Shown piece by piece: positions 56,079 through 64,000 of a DNA stretch of 64,000 nt; positions within the stretch are counted from its first letter, which is position 1; every line of letters starts with the position of its first letter. This stretch comes from Cognatilysobacter tabacisoli (GTDB lineage: Bacteria; Pseudomonadota; Gammaproteobacteria; Xanthomonadales; Xanthomonadaceae): the NCBI RefSeq assembly GCF_003586305.1, contig NZ_QXJI01000001.1, positions 1,116,001-1,180,000 of the forward strand, in the 5' to 3' direction. A program made the position numbers and the translations under genes. The notes under the pieces were generated by a model that was not told the origin of the DNA, searched no databases, and was given only the letters and a program-made list of their open reading frames with translations.

Positions 56079-56684
56079 ATGAGCGCACCGCTGACCAACG
56101 ACCTGATGACGCAGCTGCAGGGCGCCCCGCTGCAGCAGATCAGCCAGCAGCTCGGCGTGTCGCCCGCGCAGGCGCAGGGCGCCATCGGCGCCGCGCTGCC
56201 GCTGCTGATCGGCGCGCTGGGCCGCAACGCCGGCCAGCCCGACGGCGCGCAGTCCCTGTTCGGCGCGCTGCAGCGCGATCACGCCGGCGCCGGCGGCCTG
56301 GACGATCTGCTCGGCGCGGCCCTGGGCGGCGGCGGACAGGGCGAACAGATCCTCGGGCACATCTTCGGCGCGCGACAGCCGGTCGCGGCGCAGGGCCTGG
56401 GCGCGGCGGCCGGCCTCAACGGCAGCCAGTCGAGCCAGCTGCTGAAGCTGCTCGCACCCGTCGTGATGGCCTACCTGGCCAAGCGCCTGTTCGCCAGCCG
56501 CAATGCCGCGGCCCGGGCCTCGCCCGACGCGCTGTCCCAGGTGCTCGGCGCCGAACAGCGCGAACTGCGGCAGCAGGACGGCGTCGGCAGCCTGCTCGGT
56601 ACCGTGCTCGATCGCGATGGCGACGGCGACACCGACCTGTCCGACCTCGCGGGGCTGGCCGGAAAGTTCCTCGGCGGACGCTGA
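56079..56684 (+). CDS. DUF937 domain protein
   Basis: A 201-residue protein dominated by Ala, Gly, Leu and Gln. The DUF937 repeats appear as I-S-Q-Q-L-G-V-S-P-A-Q-A-Q-G-A-I-G-A-A-L-P-L-L (about 25-47, in pieces) and later K-L-L-A-P-V-V-M-A-Y-L. The C-terminal D-R-D-G-D-G-D-T-D-L-S-D-L may be a calcium-binding loop of the thrombospondin-3/EF-like type. Family function is unknown. It is convergent with the S4 gene, 3 bp apart. Confidence 0.85.
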   Translation: MSAPLTNDLMTQLQGAPLQQISQQLGVSPAQAQGAIGAALPLLIGALGRNAGQPDGAQSLFGALQRDHAGAGGLDDLLGAALGGGGQGEQILGHIFGARQPVAAQGLGAAAGLNGSQSSQLLKLLAPVVMAYLAKRLFASRNAAARASPDALSQVLGAEQRELRQQDGVGSLLGTVLDRDGDGDTDLSDLAGLAGKFLGGR

Positions 56685-56687
56685 GGG

Positions 56688-57089
56688 CTACAGCGCGTCG
56701 ATGTCGCCCAGCGCGCGGATCAACCGGCGGGCACGCTTGTCCGGCTTGCCCTCCGGCGCCCGGTAGCCGGCGCGCTCGGCCATCCGCAGCGCGCGCGCCT
56801 GCTCGCGCTGCTGGCGGGAGCCGTCGGTCTCGACGTAGAGGGCCTGGGCGACGCTGGCCGGCCCGCGGGTGTCGCTGATGCCAGCGACTTCGACTTCGAA
56901 CTGCTCTTCGCCGCGCGACACGCGCAGGCAGTCGCCGACCCGCACCGTGCGCGACGGCTTGGCGCGCTGGCCGGCCACGTCGACCTTGCCGGTCTCGATC
57001 GCGTGCTTGGCCAGGCTGCGCGTCCGGTAGAAGCGCGCGGCCCAAAGCCACAGGTCAAGGCGGACGACGGGTGCTTCGGAGTCGGTCAT
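56688..57089 (-). CDS. S4-domain RNA-binding protein, Hsp15-like
   Basis: A 133-residue protein with an S4 domain at about 9-75: V-R-L-D-L-W-L-W-A-A-R-F-Y-R-T-R-S-L-A (in parts: L-D-L-W-L-W-A-A-R; T-R-S-L-A-K-H-A-I-E) and K-V-D-V-A-G-Q-R-A-K-P-S-R-T-V. This matches Hsp15 (HslR), which rescues stalled 50S subunits with nascent chains. The C-terminal tail is basic and Arg/Ala-rich. Its start is 138 bp from the rplS stop on the same strand with a terminator between them. Confidence 0.88.
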   Translation of the reverse strand: MTDSEAPVVRLDLWLWAARFYRTRSLAKHAIETGKVDVAGQRAKPSRTVRVGDCLRVSRGEEQFEVEVAGISDTRGPASVAQALYVETDGSRQQREQARALRMAERAGYRAPEGKPDKRARRLIRALGDIDAL

Positions 57090-57180
57090 TCGGTCGCAAA
57101 GAAAAGGAAGTGGGGGCGAACGCATCGGCGTCGGCACGCCGCGGAGCCGAGCGTGCCTCGGCGCCGATGACGCCAACGCA

Positions 57181-57204
57181 AACGGCCGCCCTGAGGCGGC
57201 CGTT
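57181..57204 (-). terminator. intrinsic terminator after rplS
   Basis: AACGGCCGCC and GGCGGCCGTT pair perfectly around a 4-base loop, then TTGCGTT in minus-strand reading. It ends the rpsP-rimM-trmD-rplS operon. Confidence 0.8.
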
Positions 57205-57226
57205 GCGGGTGGAATCGGCGACGCGC

Positions 57227-57628
57227 TTACTTCTGCGCGGCAGCGGCGGCCTTTTCCTTCGCGTAGGCGGCGAGGTCTTCCTTGATGCGCGCCTTCTTGC
57301 CCTCGAGGCCACGCAGGTAGTACAGCTTGCCGGCGCGGACCTTGCCGCGGCGCTTCACTTCCAGCGAGTCGATCGTGGCGCTGTGGGTCTGGAACACGCG
57401 CTCGACGCCGAAACCGTGCGAGATCTTGCGCACCGTGAACGAGGAGTTCAGGCCGGCGTTCTTGATGCCGATGACCACGCCCTCGTAGGCCTGGACGCGC
57501 TCGCGGTTGCCTTCCTTGACCTTGACGTTGACGACGACGGTGTCGCCCTGGCTGAAGGTCGGGAGCTGGCGCTGGATCTGCTCGGCTTCGAAGTTCTGGA
57601 GCAGCGTGTTGAGAGACGGCTTGTTCAT
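57227..57628 (-). CDS. rplS: 50S ribosomal protein L19
   Basis: A 133-residue protein at the 30S-50S interface. [13 protein letters not shown] (about 28-40), Y-E-G-V-V-I (about 48-53), the [17 protein letters not shown] (in parts) core, and [10 protein letters not shown] all match L19. Last gene of the rpsP-rimM-trmD-rplS operon; the tail is Ala-rich. Confidence 0.97.
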   Translation of the reverse strand: MNKPSLNTLLQNFEAEQIQRQLPTFSQGDTVVVNVKVKEGNRERVQAYEGVVIGIKNAGLNSSFTVRKISHGFGVERVFQTHSATIDSLEVKRRGKVRAGKLYYLRGLEGKKARIKEDLAAYAKEKAAAAAQK

Positions 57629-57818
57629 GGCTTTGGCCTGTTGGAGTCGTTGTAGCGCGAGTGCACGTGGACCCGCGTCTTGGCATCGGTGGAACGGTTT
57701 GGGGTGGAGCCGGATGGAACGAAGCCGCGCATTATACCGGCGAATTTCCTTGTGTGGCTAGGGCTTACGTGCCCCGCCTGCCCGCCCGGCCCGCCGCCGG
57801 GACCGCGGCCACGGCCGC

Positions 57819-58580
57819 TCAGCCGTCGGCGTCGTCCCCGACCTCCGCCAGGCCGGCGCGGTAGGCGTCCAGCAGCTTGCGGTCCGCGGGGGACAGGGCC
57901 GCCTCGTCGATCAGGTCCGGCCGGCGCTGCCAGGTGCGCCCGAGCGCGTGCATGCGCCGCCACCTGGCGATCTCGGCGTGGTTCCCGGACAGCAGTACCG
58001 CCGGGACCTCGCCCAGGGCGTGAACGACCGGCTTGGTGTAGTGCGGGCAGTCGAGCAGCCCGTCCTCGAAGCTGTCCTGGCTCGCGGACTCGGCGTCGTT
58101 GAGCGCCCCGTCCTGCAGCCGGGCCACGGCGTCGATCACCACCGCGGCGGCCAGTTCGCCACCGGACAGCACGTAGTCGCCGATCGACAGCTCCTCGTCG
58201 ACCTCCGCCTGCAGCAGGCGCTCGTCGACGCCCTCGTAGCGGCCGCACAGCAGGATCAGCCGCGGCTGGGCGGCGAATTCGCGCGCCTTGGCCTGGGTGA
58301 AGGGCACGCCCTGCGGACTGAGGTACACGACCCGGGCCGGCGCCGGGTCGGCATCGCGCGCCGCGACCAGCGCCGCGCGGACGGGGTCGATCATCATCAC
58401 CATGCCGGGTCCGCCACCGAACGTGCGGTCATCGACGCGGCGGTAGTTGCCCTCTGCGTGGTCGCGCGGGTTCCAGCCGTGCAGCGACAGCAGCCCGCGC
58501 TCGGCCGCCCGTCCGGTCACGCCGAACGCGGCGCACTGGGCGATGAAGTCGGGAAACAGGCTGACGACGTCGATGCGCAT
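57819..58580 (-). CDS. trmD: tRNA (guanine37-N1)-methyltransferase
   Basis: Methylates G37 of tRNAs to prevent +1 frameshifting. A 253-residue SPOUT enzyme with the trefoil-knot motifs [12 protein letters not shown] (about 110-121), [12 protein letters not shown] (about 132-143) and [14 protein letters not shown]. It has the [13 protein letters not shown] loop near residue 47. It is third in the ribosomal operon. Confidence 0.97.
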   Translation of the reverse strand: MRIDVVSLFPDFIAQCAAFGVTGRAAERGLLSLHGWNPRDHAEGNYRRVDDRTFGGGPGMVMMIDPVRAALVAARDADPAPARVVYLSPQGVPFTQAKAREFAAQPRLILLCGRYEGVDERLLQAEVDEELSIGDYVLSGGELAAAVVIDAVARLQDGALNDAESASQDSFEDGLLDCPHYTKPVVHALGEVPAVLLSGNHAEIARWRRMHALGRTWQRRPDLIDEAALSPADRKLLDAYRAGLAEVGDDADG

Positions 58581-58628
58581 GGCGGCTCGCGACGGATGGG
58601 CGGGCGGCGCGGCGCGGCCGCCGGCCGG

Positions 58629-59144
58629 TCAGAAGTCCGGGTCCCAGTCGACGGTGACGACGCCGGCATCGAAGTCGACCCCGGTGACGTACTGGGGCTG
58701 GACGAACGGAATCATGCGCTCGCGCTCGTCGTCGCGCGCGACCAGCACGTCGTTGGCGCCGGTGGCGAACAGGTGCGAGACCGTGCCGAGCGGCACACCG
58801 TCGACGGTCACGACGCGCAGGCCCTCCAAGTCGACCCAGTAGTACTCGCCGGCGCTCGGCGGCGGCAGCGCCGAGCGCGGCACGTAGATCTCGGTGCCGC
58901 GCATCGCCTCGACCACGTCGCGGTCGGTGACGCCGGGGAACTGCGCGACGAGGTGCTTGCCGGTGTCGCGGCCGCGGGCGCCGGCCATCTGCGTTTCGAC
59001 GCCCTGCGGGCTGCGCAGGATCCACGGCTGGTAGCCGAAGATGGCCGCACGCGGCTCGGTCCACGACTCGAGCTTGACGTCGCCACGAACGCCAAAGGCG
59101 CCGATCACCCTGCCCAACAGGATGCGGCGCCCGGAATCGATCAT
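58629..59144 (-). CDS. rimM: 16S rRNA processing protein RimM
   Basis: A 171-residue maturation factor of the 30S head that binds S19. N-terminal RimM domain with [15 protein letters not shown] (about 9-23) and C-terminal PRC-barrel with [21 protein letters not shown]. It is 48 bp upstream of trmD and follows rpsP in the standard order. Confidence 0.96.
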   Translation of the reverse strand: MIDSGRRILLGRVIGAFGVRGDVKLESWTEPRAAIFGYQPWILRSPQGVETQMAGARGRDTGKHLVAQFPGVTDRDVVEAMRGTEIYVPRSALPPPSAGEYYWVDLEGLRVVTVDGVPLGTVSHLFATGANDVLVARDDERERMIPFVQPQYVTGVDFDAGVVTVDWDPDF

Positions 59145-59184
59145 GCGGCGATGGCCGCGCGTGGGGTCACGCGCGGCCTGCGGA

Positions 59185-59442
59185 TCAGGCCGCGGTCGCG
59201 GCCTTCGCCGCTTCCTTGTAGAGCACGGCGACCTTGTCGGTCAGCTGCGCGCCGTTGCCGATCCAGTGCTTGACGCGCTCGACGTCGAGCTCGACGCGCT
59301 TCTCGGCGCCCTGGGCGACCGGATTGTAGAAACCGACGCGCTCGATGTTGCGGCCGTCGCGGGCGCTGCGGCTGTCGGTGACGATGATGTGGTAGAACGG
59401 ACGCTTCTTGGCGCCGCCGCGGGTCAGTCGGATCTTGACCAT
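59185..59442 (-). CDS. rpsP: 30S ribosomal protein S16
   Basis: 85 residues: [17 protein letters not shown] (start), [12 protein letters not shown] and [15 protein letters not shown] precedes the ATG at 59442. First gene of the operon; the 205-bp gap to ffh should hold its promoter. Confidence 0.97.
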   Translation of the reverse strand: MVKIRLTRGGAKKRPFYHIIVTDSRSARDGRNIERVGFYNPVAQGAEKRVELDVERVKHWIGNGAQLTDKVAVLYKEAAKAATAA

Positions 59443-59647
59443 GATTCTGCTGCTTCCTGTGTTGCCCAGCGGTCGGAATGACCGGGTAAGCCGGCAAGTG
59501 TAAGCCATTGATCCGGGCGACGAAACCCCGCCGTCGGACGCATTAACGCCAGCGAACGCGGCAAACCGGCATTCACGGCCTGAACGGGGCCGACGATGGC
59601 GCGCAATGGGCCGGTCGACGGCGCCTTGTGCTCAGCAACCTCTGGCC

Positions 59648-61015
59648 TCAGCGGAACGGCATCGGCCCGCGGCCGCCCATCATCCCCTTCATCCCCCGCA
59701 TCAGCCCCTTCATGCCGCCGCCGGCGAGCTTGCTCATCATCTTTTCCATCTGCTGGTACTGCTTGATGAGCTTGTTGACGTCGGCCGGGGTCATGCCCGA
59801 GCCCTTGGCGATGCGGGCGCGACGGGAGCCGTTCAGCAGCGCCGGATTGCGGCGCTCCTTCTTGGTCATCGAGTTGATGATCGCGACCATCCGCGGCACT
59901 TCCTTGCCGGTGACCTGGTTCTTCACCGCGTCGGGGATCTGGCCCATGCCAGGCAGCTTGTCCATGAGCCCGTGCAGGCCGCCCATGTTCTGCATCTGCT
60001 CGAGCTGGTCCTTCATGTCGTTAAGGTCGAACTTCTTGCCCTTGGCGACCTTCTCGGCGAGCTTGGCCGCCTTGGCCTGGTCGACCTGCTGCTCGACCTG
60101 CTCGACCAGCGACAGCACGTCGCCCATATCGAGGATGCGGCTGGCGATGCGGTCGGGGTGGAACACGTCGAGGCCGTCGGGCTTCTCGCCGACGCCGATG
60201 AACTTGATCGGGCGGCCGGTGATGTAGCGCACGCTCAGCGCCGCGCCGCCGCGCGCGTCGCCGTCTGTCTTGGTCAGCACCACGCCGGTCAGCGGCAGCG
60301 CCTCGCTGAAATGCTTGGCGGTGACCGCGGCGTCCTGGCCGGTCATCGCGTCGACTACGAACAGCGTCTCGACCGGATTGACCGCGCCGTGCAGCGCCTT
60401 GATCTCGGCCATCATCGCCTCGTCGATCGAGGTGCGGCCGGCGGTGTCGACGATCAGCACGTCGACGTACGACTTGCGCGCGTCGACGATCGCCGCCTTG
60501 ACGATCGCCTCCGGCTGTTGCGACGCGTCCGACGGGAAGAACAGCACATCGACCTGCTGCGCGAGGGTCTTCAACTGCTCGATCGCGGCCGGACGGTAGA
60601 CGTCCGCCGACACCACCATGACCTTCTTCTTGCGCTTTTCCTTCAGGTGCTTGGCGAGCTTACCGACCGTGGTGGTCTTGCCCGCGCCCTGCAGGCCGGC
60701 CATCAGGATCACCGCCGGCGCCGGCACGTTGAGGTTGAGGTCGCTAGCGGCCGAGCCCATCACCGCGGTGAGCTCGTCGCGGACGACCTTGATCAGCGCC
60801 TGGCCGGGGCTCAGCGACTTGAGCACTTCCTGGCCGACCGCGCGGACCTTGATGCGCTCGATCAGCGCCTGCACCACCGGCAGCGCGACGTCGGCCTCGA
60901 GCAGCGCGATGCGCACTTCGCGGGTCGCCTCGCGGATGTTCTCCTCGGTCAGCCGGCCGCGGCCGCGCAGGCGCTCGATCGTGCCGGACAGGCGCTGGGT
61001 GAGGGATTCGAACAT
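59648..61015 (-). CDS. ffh: signal recognition particle protein Ffh
   Basis: Binds signal sequences and 4.5S RNA to send membrane proteins to the SecYEG channel. 455 residues: N domain (1-85), G domain with G-L-Q-G-A-G-K-T-T (about 106-114), D-T-A-G-R (about 190-194) and T-K-T-D-G-D-A-R-G-G (about 246-255), then the Met-rich M domain (330-455: G-M-G-Q-I, S-M-T-K-K-E-R, S-G-M-T). The C-terminus M-M-G-G-R-G-P-M is typical. It is divergent from the cytochrome assembly-like gene. Confidence 0.97.
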   Translation of the reverse strand: MFESLTQRLSGTIERLRGRGRLTEENIREATREVRIALLEADVALPVVQALIERIKVRAVGQEVLKSLSPGQALIKVVRDELTAVMGSAASDLNLNVPAPAVILMAGLQGAGKTTTVGKLAKHLKEKRKKKVMVVSADVYRPAAIEQLKTLAQQVDVLFFPSDASQQPEAIVKAAIVDARKSYVDVLIVDTAGRTSIDEAMMAEIKALHGAVNPVETLFVVDAMTGQDAAVTAKHFSEALPLTGVVLTKTDGDARGGAALSVRYITGRPIKFIGVGEKPDGLDVFHPDRIASRILDMGDVLSLVEQVEQQVDQAKAAKLAEKVAKGKKFDLNDMKDQLEQMQNMGGLHGLMDKLPGMGQIPDAVKNQVTGKEVPRMVAIINSMTKKERRNPALLNGSRRARIAKGSGMTPADVNKLIKQYQQMEKMMSKLAGGGMKGLMRGMKGMMGGRGPMPFR

Positions 61016-61123
61016 GCGGGCGGTACCTGCTGGCGGTGCGAAAAGCGGGCGCAAAGTATAGCCCGGCAGCCCGACCGCTCCGGCCGCCTGCGGCCAGCCG
61101 GCGCGCTGTGCGACACTGCCCCG

Positions 61124-61912
61124 ATGACAATCGTTCTCATCGCCGTCGTCGCCTATCTGGTCGCCGCCGCCGTGCTCGTCGCCGACGTCCGGCGCGACCC
61201 CGGCGCGCGTTCGCGCAACTGGCTGTTCGCGGCGCTGGTCGCGGTGGCGCTGCATGCGACGGCCCACGTCGCCGAATGGCGCGCCAGCGGAAGCGCGGAC
61301 CTGCACTTCTTCGCCGCGCTGTCGCTGGTGGGTCTGGGCATGGCTGCGCTGACCACCCTCGTCGGCGCGACCGGCCGGATGGCCGCGCTCGGCGTGCTGG
61401 TGTTTCCGATCGCGGCGCTGACATTGGGCGGCTACGCGCAGGCGGGTGACGTCGCCGCCACGGACCTGGACTGGCGGCTGCAGCTGCACGCGTGGTTCGC
61501 CCTGCTGGCGTACGCGACGCTCGCGATCGCCGCGCTGCTGGCGGTCGTGCTGTGGGTCCAGGAGCGCGCGCTTCGGCGACGGGAATTCCGCGGCTGGCTG
61601 CGCGCGCTGCCGCCGCTGGTCGAACTCGAATCGCTGCTGTTCCGCACGATCGGGGTCGGCTTCGCCCTGCTGACGGCCACGCTGCTCAGCGGCGTCCTGT
61701 TCGTGCAGGACCTGCTCGCCCAGCACCTGATCCACAAGACCGTGCTCAGCGTGCTGTCGTGGCTGGCGTTCGGCGGGCTGCTGCTCGGCCGCTGGCGCTA
61801 CGGCTGGCGCGGCGCGATCGCGGTGCGCTGGACGCTGTCGGCGATGGCGCTGCTGGTGCTTGCGTTCTTTGGCAGCAAGTTCGTGCTGGAACTGGTGCTC
61901 GGCCGGGGCTGA
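61124..61912 (+). CDS. cytochrome c assembly-like inner membrane protein (YpjD/CcsA type)
   Basis: A 262-residue protein with eight predicted membrane helices. The W-x-x-H-x-W-F region appears as L-H-A-W-F-A-L-L-A-Y-A-T-L-A (about 127-140), with F-G-G-L-L-L-G-R-W-R-Y-G-W-R-G (about 211-225) near the end, as in YpjD and CcsA-like proteins of the cytochrome_C_asm family. H-A-T-A-H-V at about 44-49 may offer haem ligands. YpjD's exact role is not established. Location next to ffh is conserved (ffh-ypjD in E. coli). Confidence 0.87.
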   Translation: MTIVLIAVVAYLVAAAVLVADVRRDPGARSRNWLFAALVAVALHATAHVAEWRASGSADLHFFAALSLVGLGMAALTTLVGATGRMAALGVLVFPIAALTLGGYAQAGDVAATDLDWRLQLHAWFALLAYATLAIAALLAVVLWVQERALRRREFRGWLRALPPLVELESLLFRTIGVGFALLTATLLSGVLFVQDLLAQHLIHKTVLSVLSWLAFGGLLLGRWRYGWRGAIAVRWTLSAMALLVLAFFGSKFVLELVLGRG

Positions 61913-61919
61913 AGGCCCC

Positions 61920-63326
<1,407 letters not shown>

Positions 63327-63404
63327 CGGGGTCGGGGATTCGCAGCAGCGCGGGAGCCCGCACTGTACCGGCGCGCGGTCGCGTGCGGCGAGACGCCGAC
63401 GGGC

Positions 63405-63722
63405 TTACGCGGCCAGGCGCTGCTCCGCAGCGTCGTTGGACGCCGCGTCAGTGCGGCCGTCGACGGCACTCAGCTCACCGGCCGCGACGATGCCGTAGCC
63501 GCGCGCATCGATGTCGCGGATCACGGCCGGCCGCTGCTCGCCGGTCAGCGCCTGCTCCGCGTCGAGCCGACCCCACCAGCGCAACCGTCCCAGCACCCCG
63601 ACTTCCGCCATCGGCAGTCGCGTCCCCGACGGCGCGAGCACCCACGCCTCCAGGTCGCCCACCACGTACACATCCAGTCGCATCGCCAAGGCGGTCGCCC
63701 CATGTCCGAAAAACCGGCGCAT
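63405..63722 (-). CDS. hypothetical protein (105 residues)
   Basis: A short soluble protein with a likely core M-R-L-D-V-Y-V-V-G-D-L-E-A-W-V-L-A (in parts), M-A-E-V-G-V-L-G-R-L-R-W-W, and a variable Ala-rich C-terminus with S-A-V-D-G-R-T-D-A-A. The two alternative starts are 13 codons apart. No family recognised; its ORF is long relative to the region and uses high-GC third positions like its neighbours, so it is probably real. Confidence 0.5.
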   Translation of the reverse strand: MRRFFGHGATALAMRLDVYVVGDLEAWVLAPSGTRLPMAEVGVLGRLRWWGRLDAEQALTGEQRPAVIRDIDARGYGIVAAGELSAVDGRTDAASNDAAEQRLAA

Positions 63723-63879
63723 GGTGGTCGTCCGCTGGCAACGATCCGGTGAAAAGCGCGCGGCACGCAGATGACACGTTCAGGGTCCGAGCGGGCGGAC
63801 GAGAGGATCGACCGTGCGAGCATTCCGGCCGCGATGGCGCGCCGTGCCGGCCGATCCAGTGGGTTCTGGCCAGAAACGG

Positions 63880-63905
63880 CAAGGGCCCGCCGAGGCGGGC
63901 CCTTG
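63880..63905 (-). terminator. intrinsic terminator after the tRNA
   Basis: CAAGGGCCCGC pairs perfectly with GCGGGCCCTTG around a CTCG loop. In minus-strand reading GCCGTTTC follows. It is placed 64 bases after the end of the tRNA at 63969. Confidence 0.8.
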
Positions 63906-63968
63906 CTGCAGCTTTCGGAAGAGCTACGGCCACTGGCCAAGGGCCGGGCGGTTCTTCTCGCAGTGACC

Positions 63969-64000
63969 TGGTGCCGGAAATAGGAATCGAACCTACGACC
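63969..64000 (-). tRNA. partial tRNA, probably Thr (CGT)
   Basis: The 3' end only: encoded CCA, discriminator A, acceptor strand TTCCGGC, and T arm GTAGGTTCGATTCCTAT. The arm sequence is close to the 3' half of E. coli thrW (tRNA-Thr CGT), but the anticodon is outside the window, so the identity is a guess. Confidence 0.55.

Overview
The window is a high-GC chromosome segment that reads like a member of the Lysobacteraceae/Xanthomonadaceae (Lysobacter, Luteimonas, Xanthomonas relatives). Three things point there: the LexA operator is the TTAG-N6-TACTA type known from Xanthomonas and Xylella; the Bcp cysteines sit at the Xylella spacing; and the gene orders lexA-recA-recX-alaS-csrA-tRNA-Ser-tRNA-Arg and pcnB-folK-panBCD-pgi are conserved gammaproteobacterial arrangements. 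Most of the window is densely packed housekeeping DNA.

Layout. 0-11.9 kb: mixed accessory and metabolic genes (Sel1-like protein, M20-type peptidase homologue with altered metal ligands, secreted ScyD/ScyE-like protein, Gfo/Idh/MocA oxidoreductase, extensin-like protein, GST, DUF1993, a PAS-rich hybrid histidine kinase, and a TetR repressor divergent from a membrane protein). 12-23.6 kb: metG, a soluble RnfB-like ferredoxin protein, TraB/GumN and DUF1684 proteins, the run nnrDE-tsaE-amiC-mutL on the minus strand, and divergent queG. 23.6-29.2 kb: pcnB-folK-panB-panC-panD-pgi on the minus strand (RNA tailing, folate, pantothenate). 29.2-36.7 kb: tRNA-Glu, fdxA, a BamC-like lipoprotein with dapA, then gcvR-bcp-phoH-DUF1275-thiD-hydrolase.

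36.7-41.35 kb is the one clearly foreign block. Its base composition is lower in GC, and it holds four near-identical 60-61 bp attC-type sites, each directly downstream of a minus-strand gene. It is a small integron cassette array with no integrase in the window (a CALIN-type element). Its cargo is a ferredoxin-fold-like protein, a protein with a HEPN-like Rx4H motif, a two-gene cassette pairing a lysine/alanine-rich histone-H1-like protein with a three-helix membrane protein, and a 106-residue protein of unknown function. Beside the array is a second small module: a 158-residue conserved-looking protein, a previously hidden 55-residue ORF with a strong ribosome binding site that can be sequestered by an alternative hairpin, and a palindromic operator-like site. 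The block stops at the tRNA-Arg/tRNA-Ser/csrA cluster.

41.4-48 kb holds tRNA-Arg(ACG), tRNA-Ser(GCT), csrA, alaS and the SOS genes recX, recA and lexA (perfect 19-bp LexA box), plus pncC. 48-56 kb: an orphan TonB-dependent receptor, mutS with a textbook intrinsic terminator in its leader, and katG with an OxyR-like site. 56-64 kb: DUF937 protein, an S4 RNA-binding protein, rpsP-rimM-trmD-rplS, ffh, a cytochrome c assembly-like membrane protein, radA, and the 3' end of a tRNA (probably Thr). Functional themes are DNA repair (mutL, mutS, recA, recX, lexA, radA), translation (metG, alaS, rpsP, rplS, trmD, rimM, tRNAs) and cofactor synthesis (pan, folK, thiD, nnrDE, queG).
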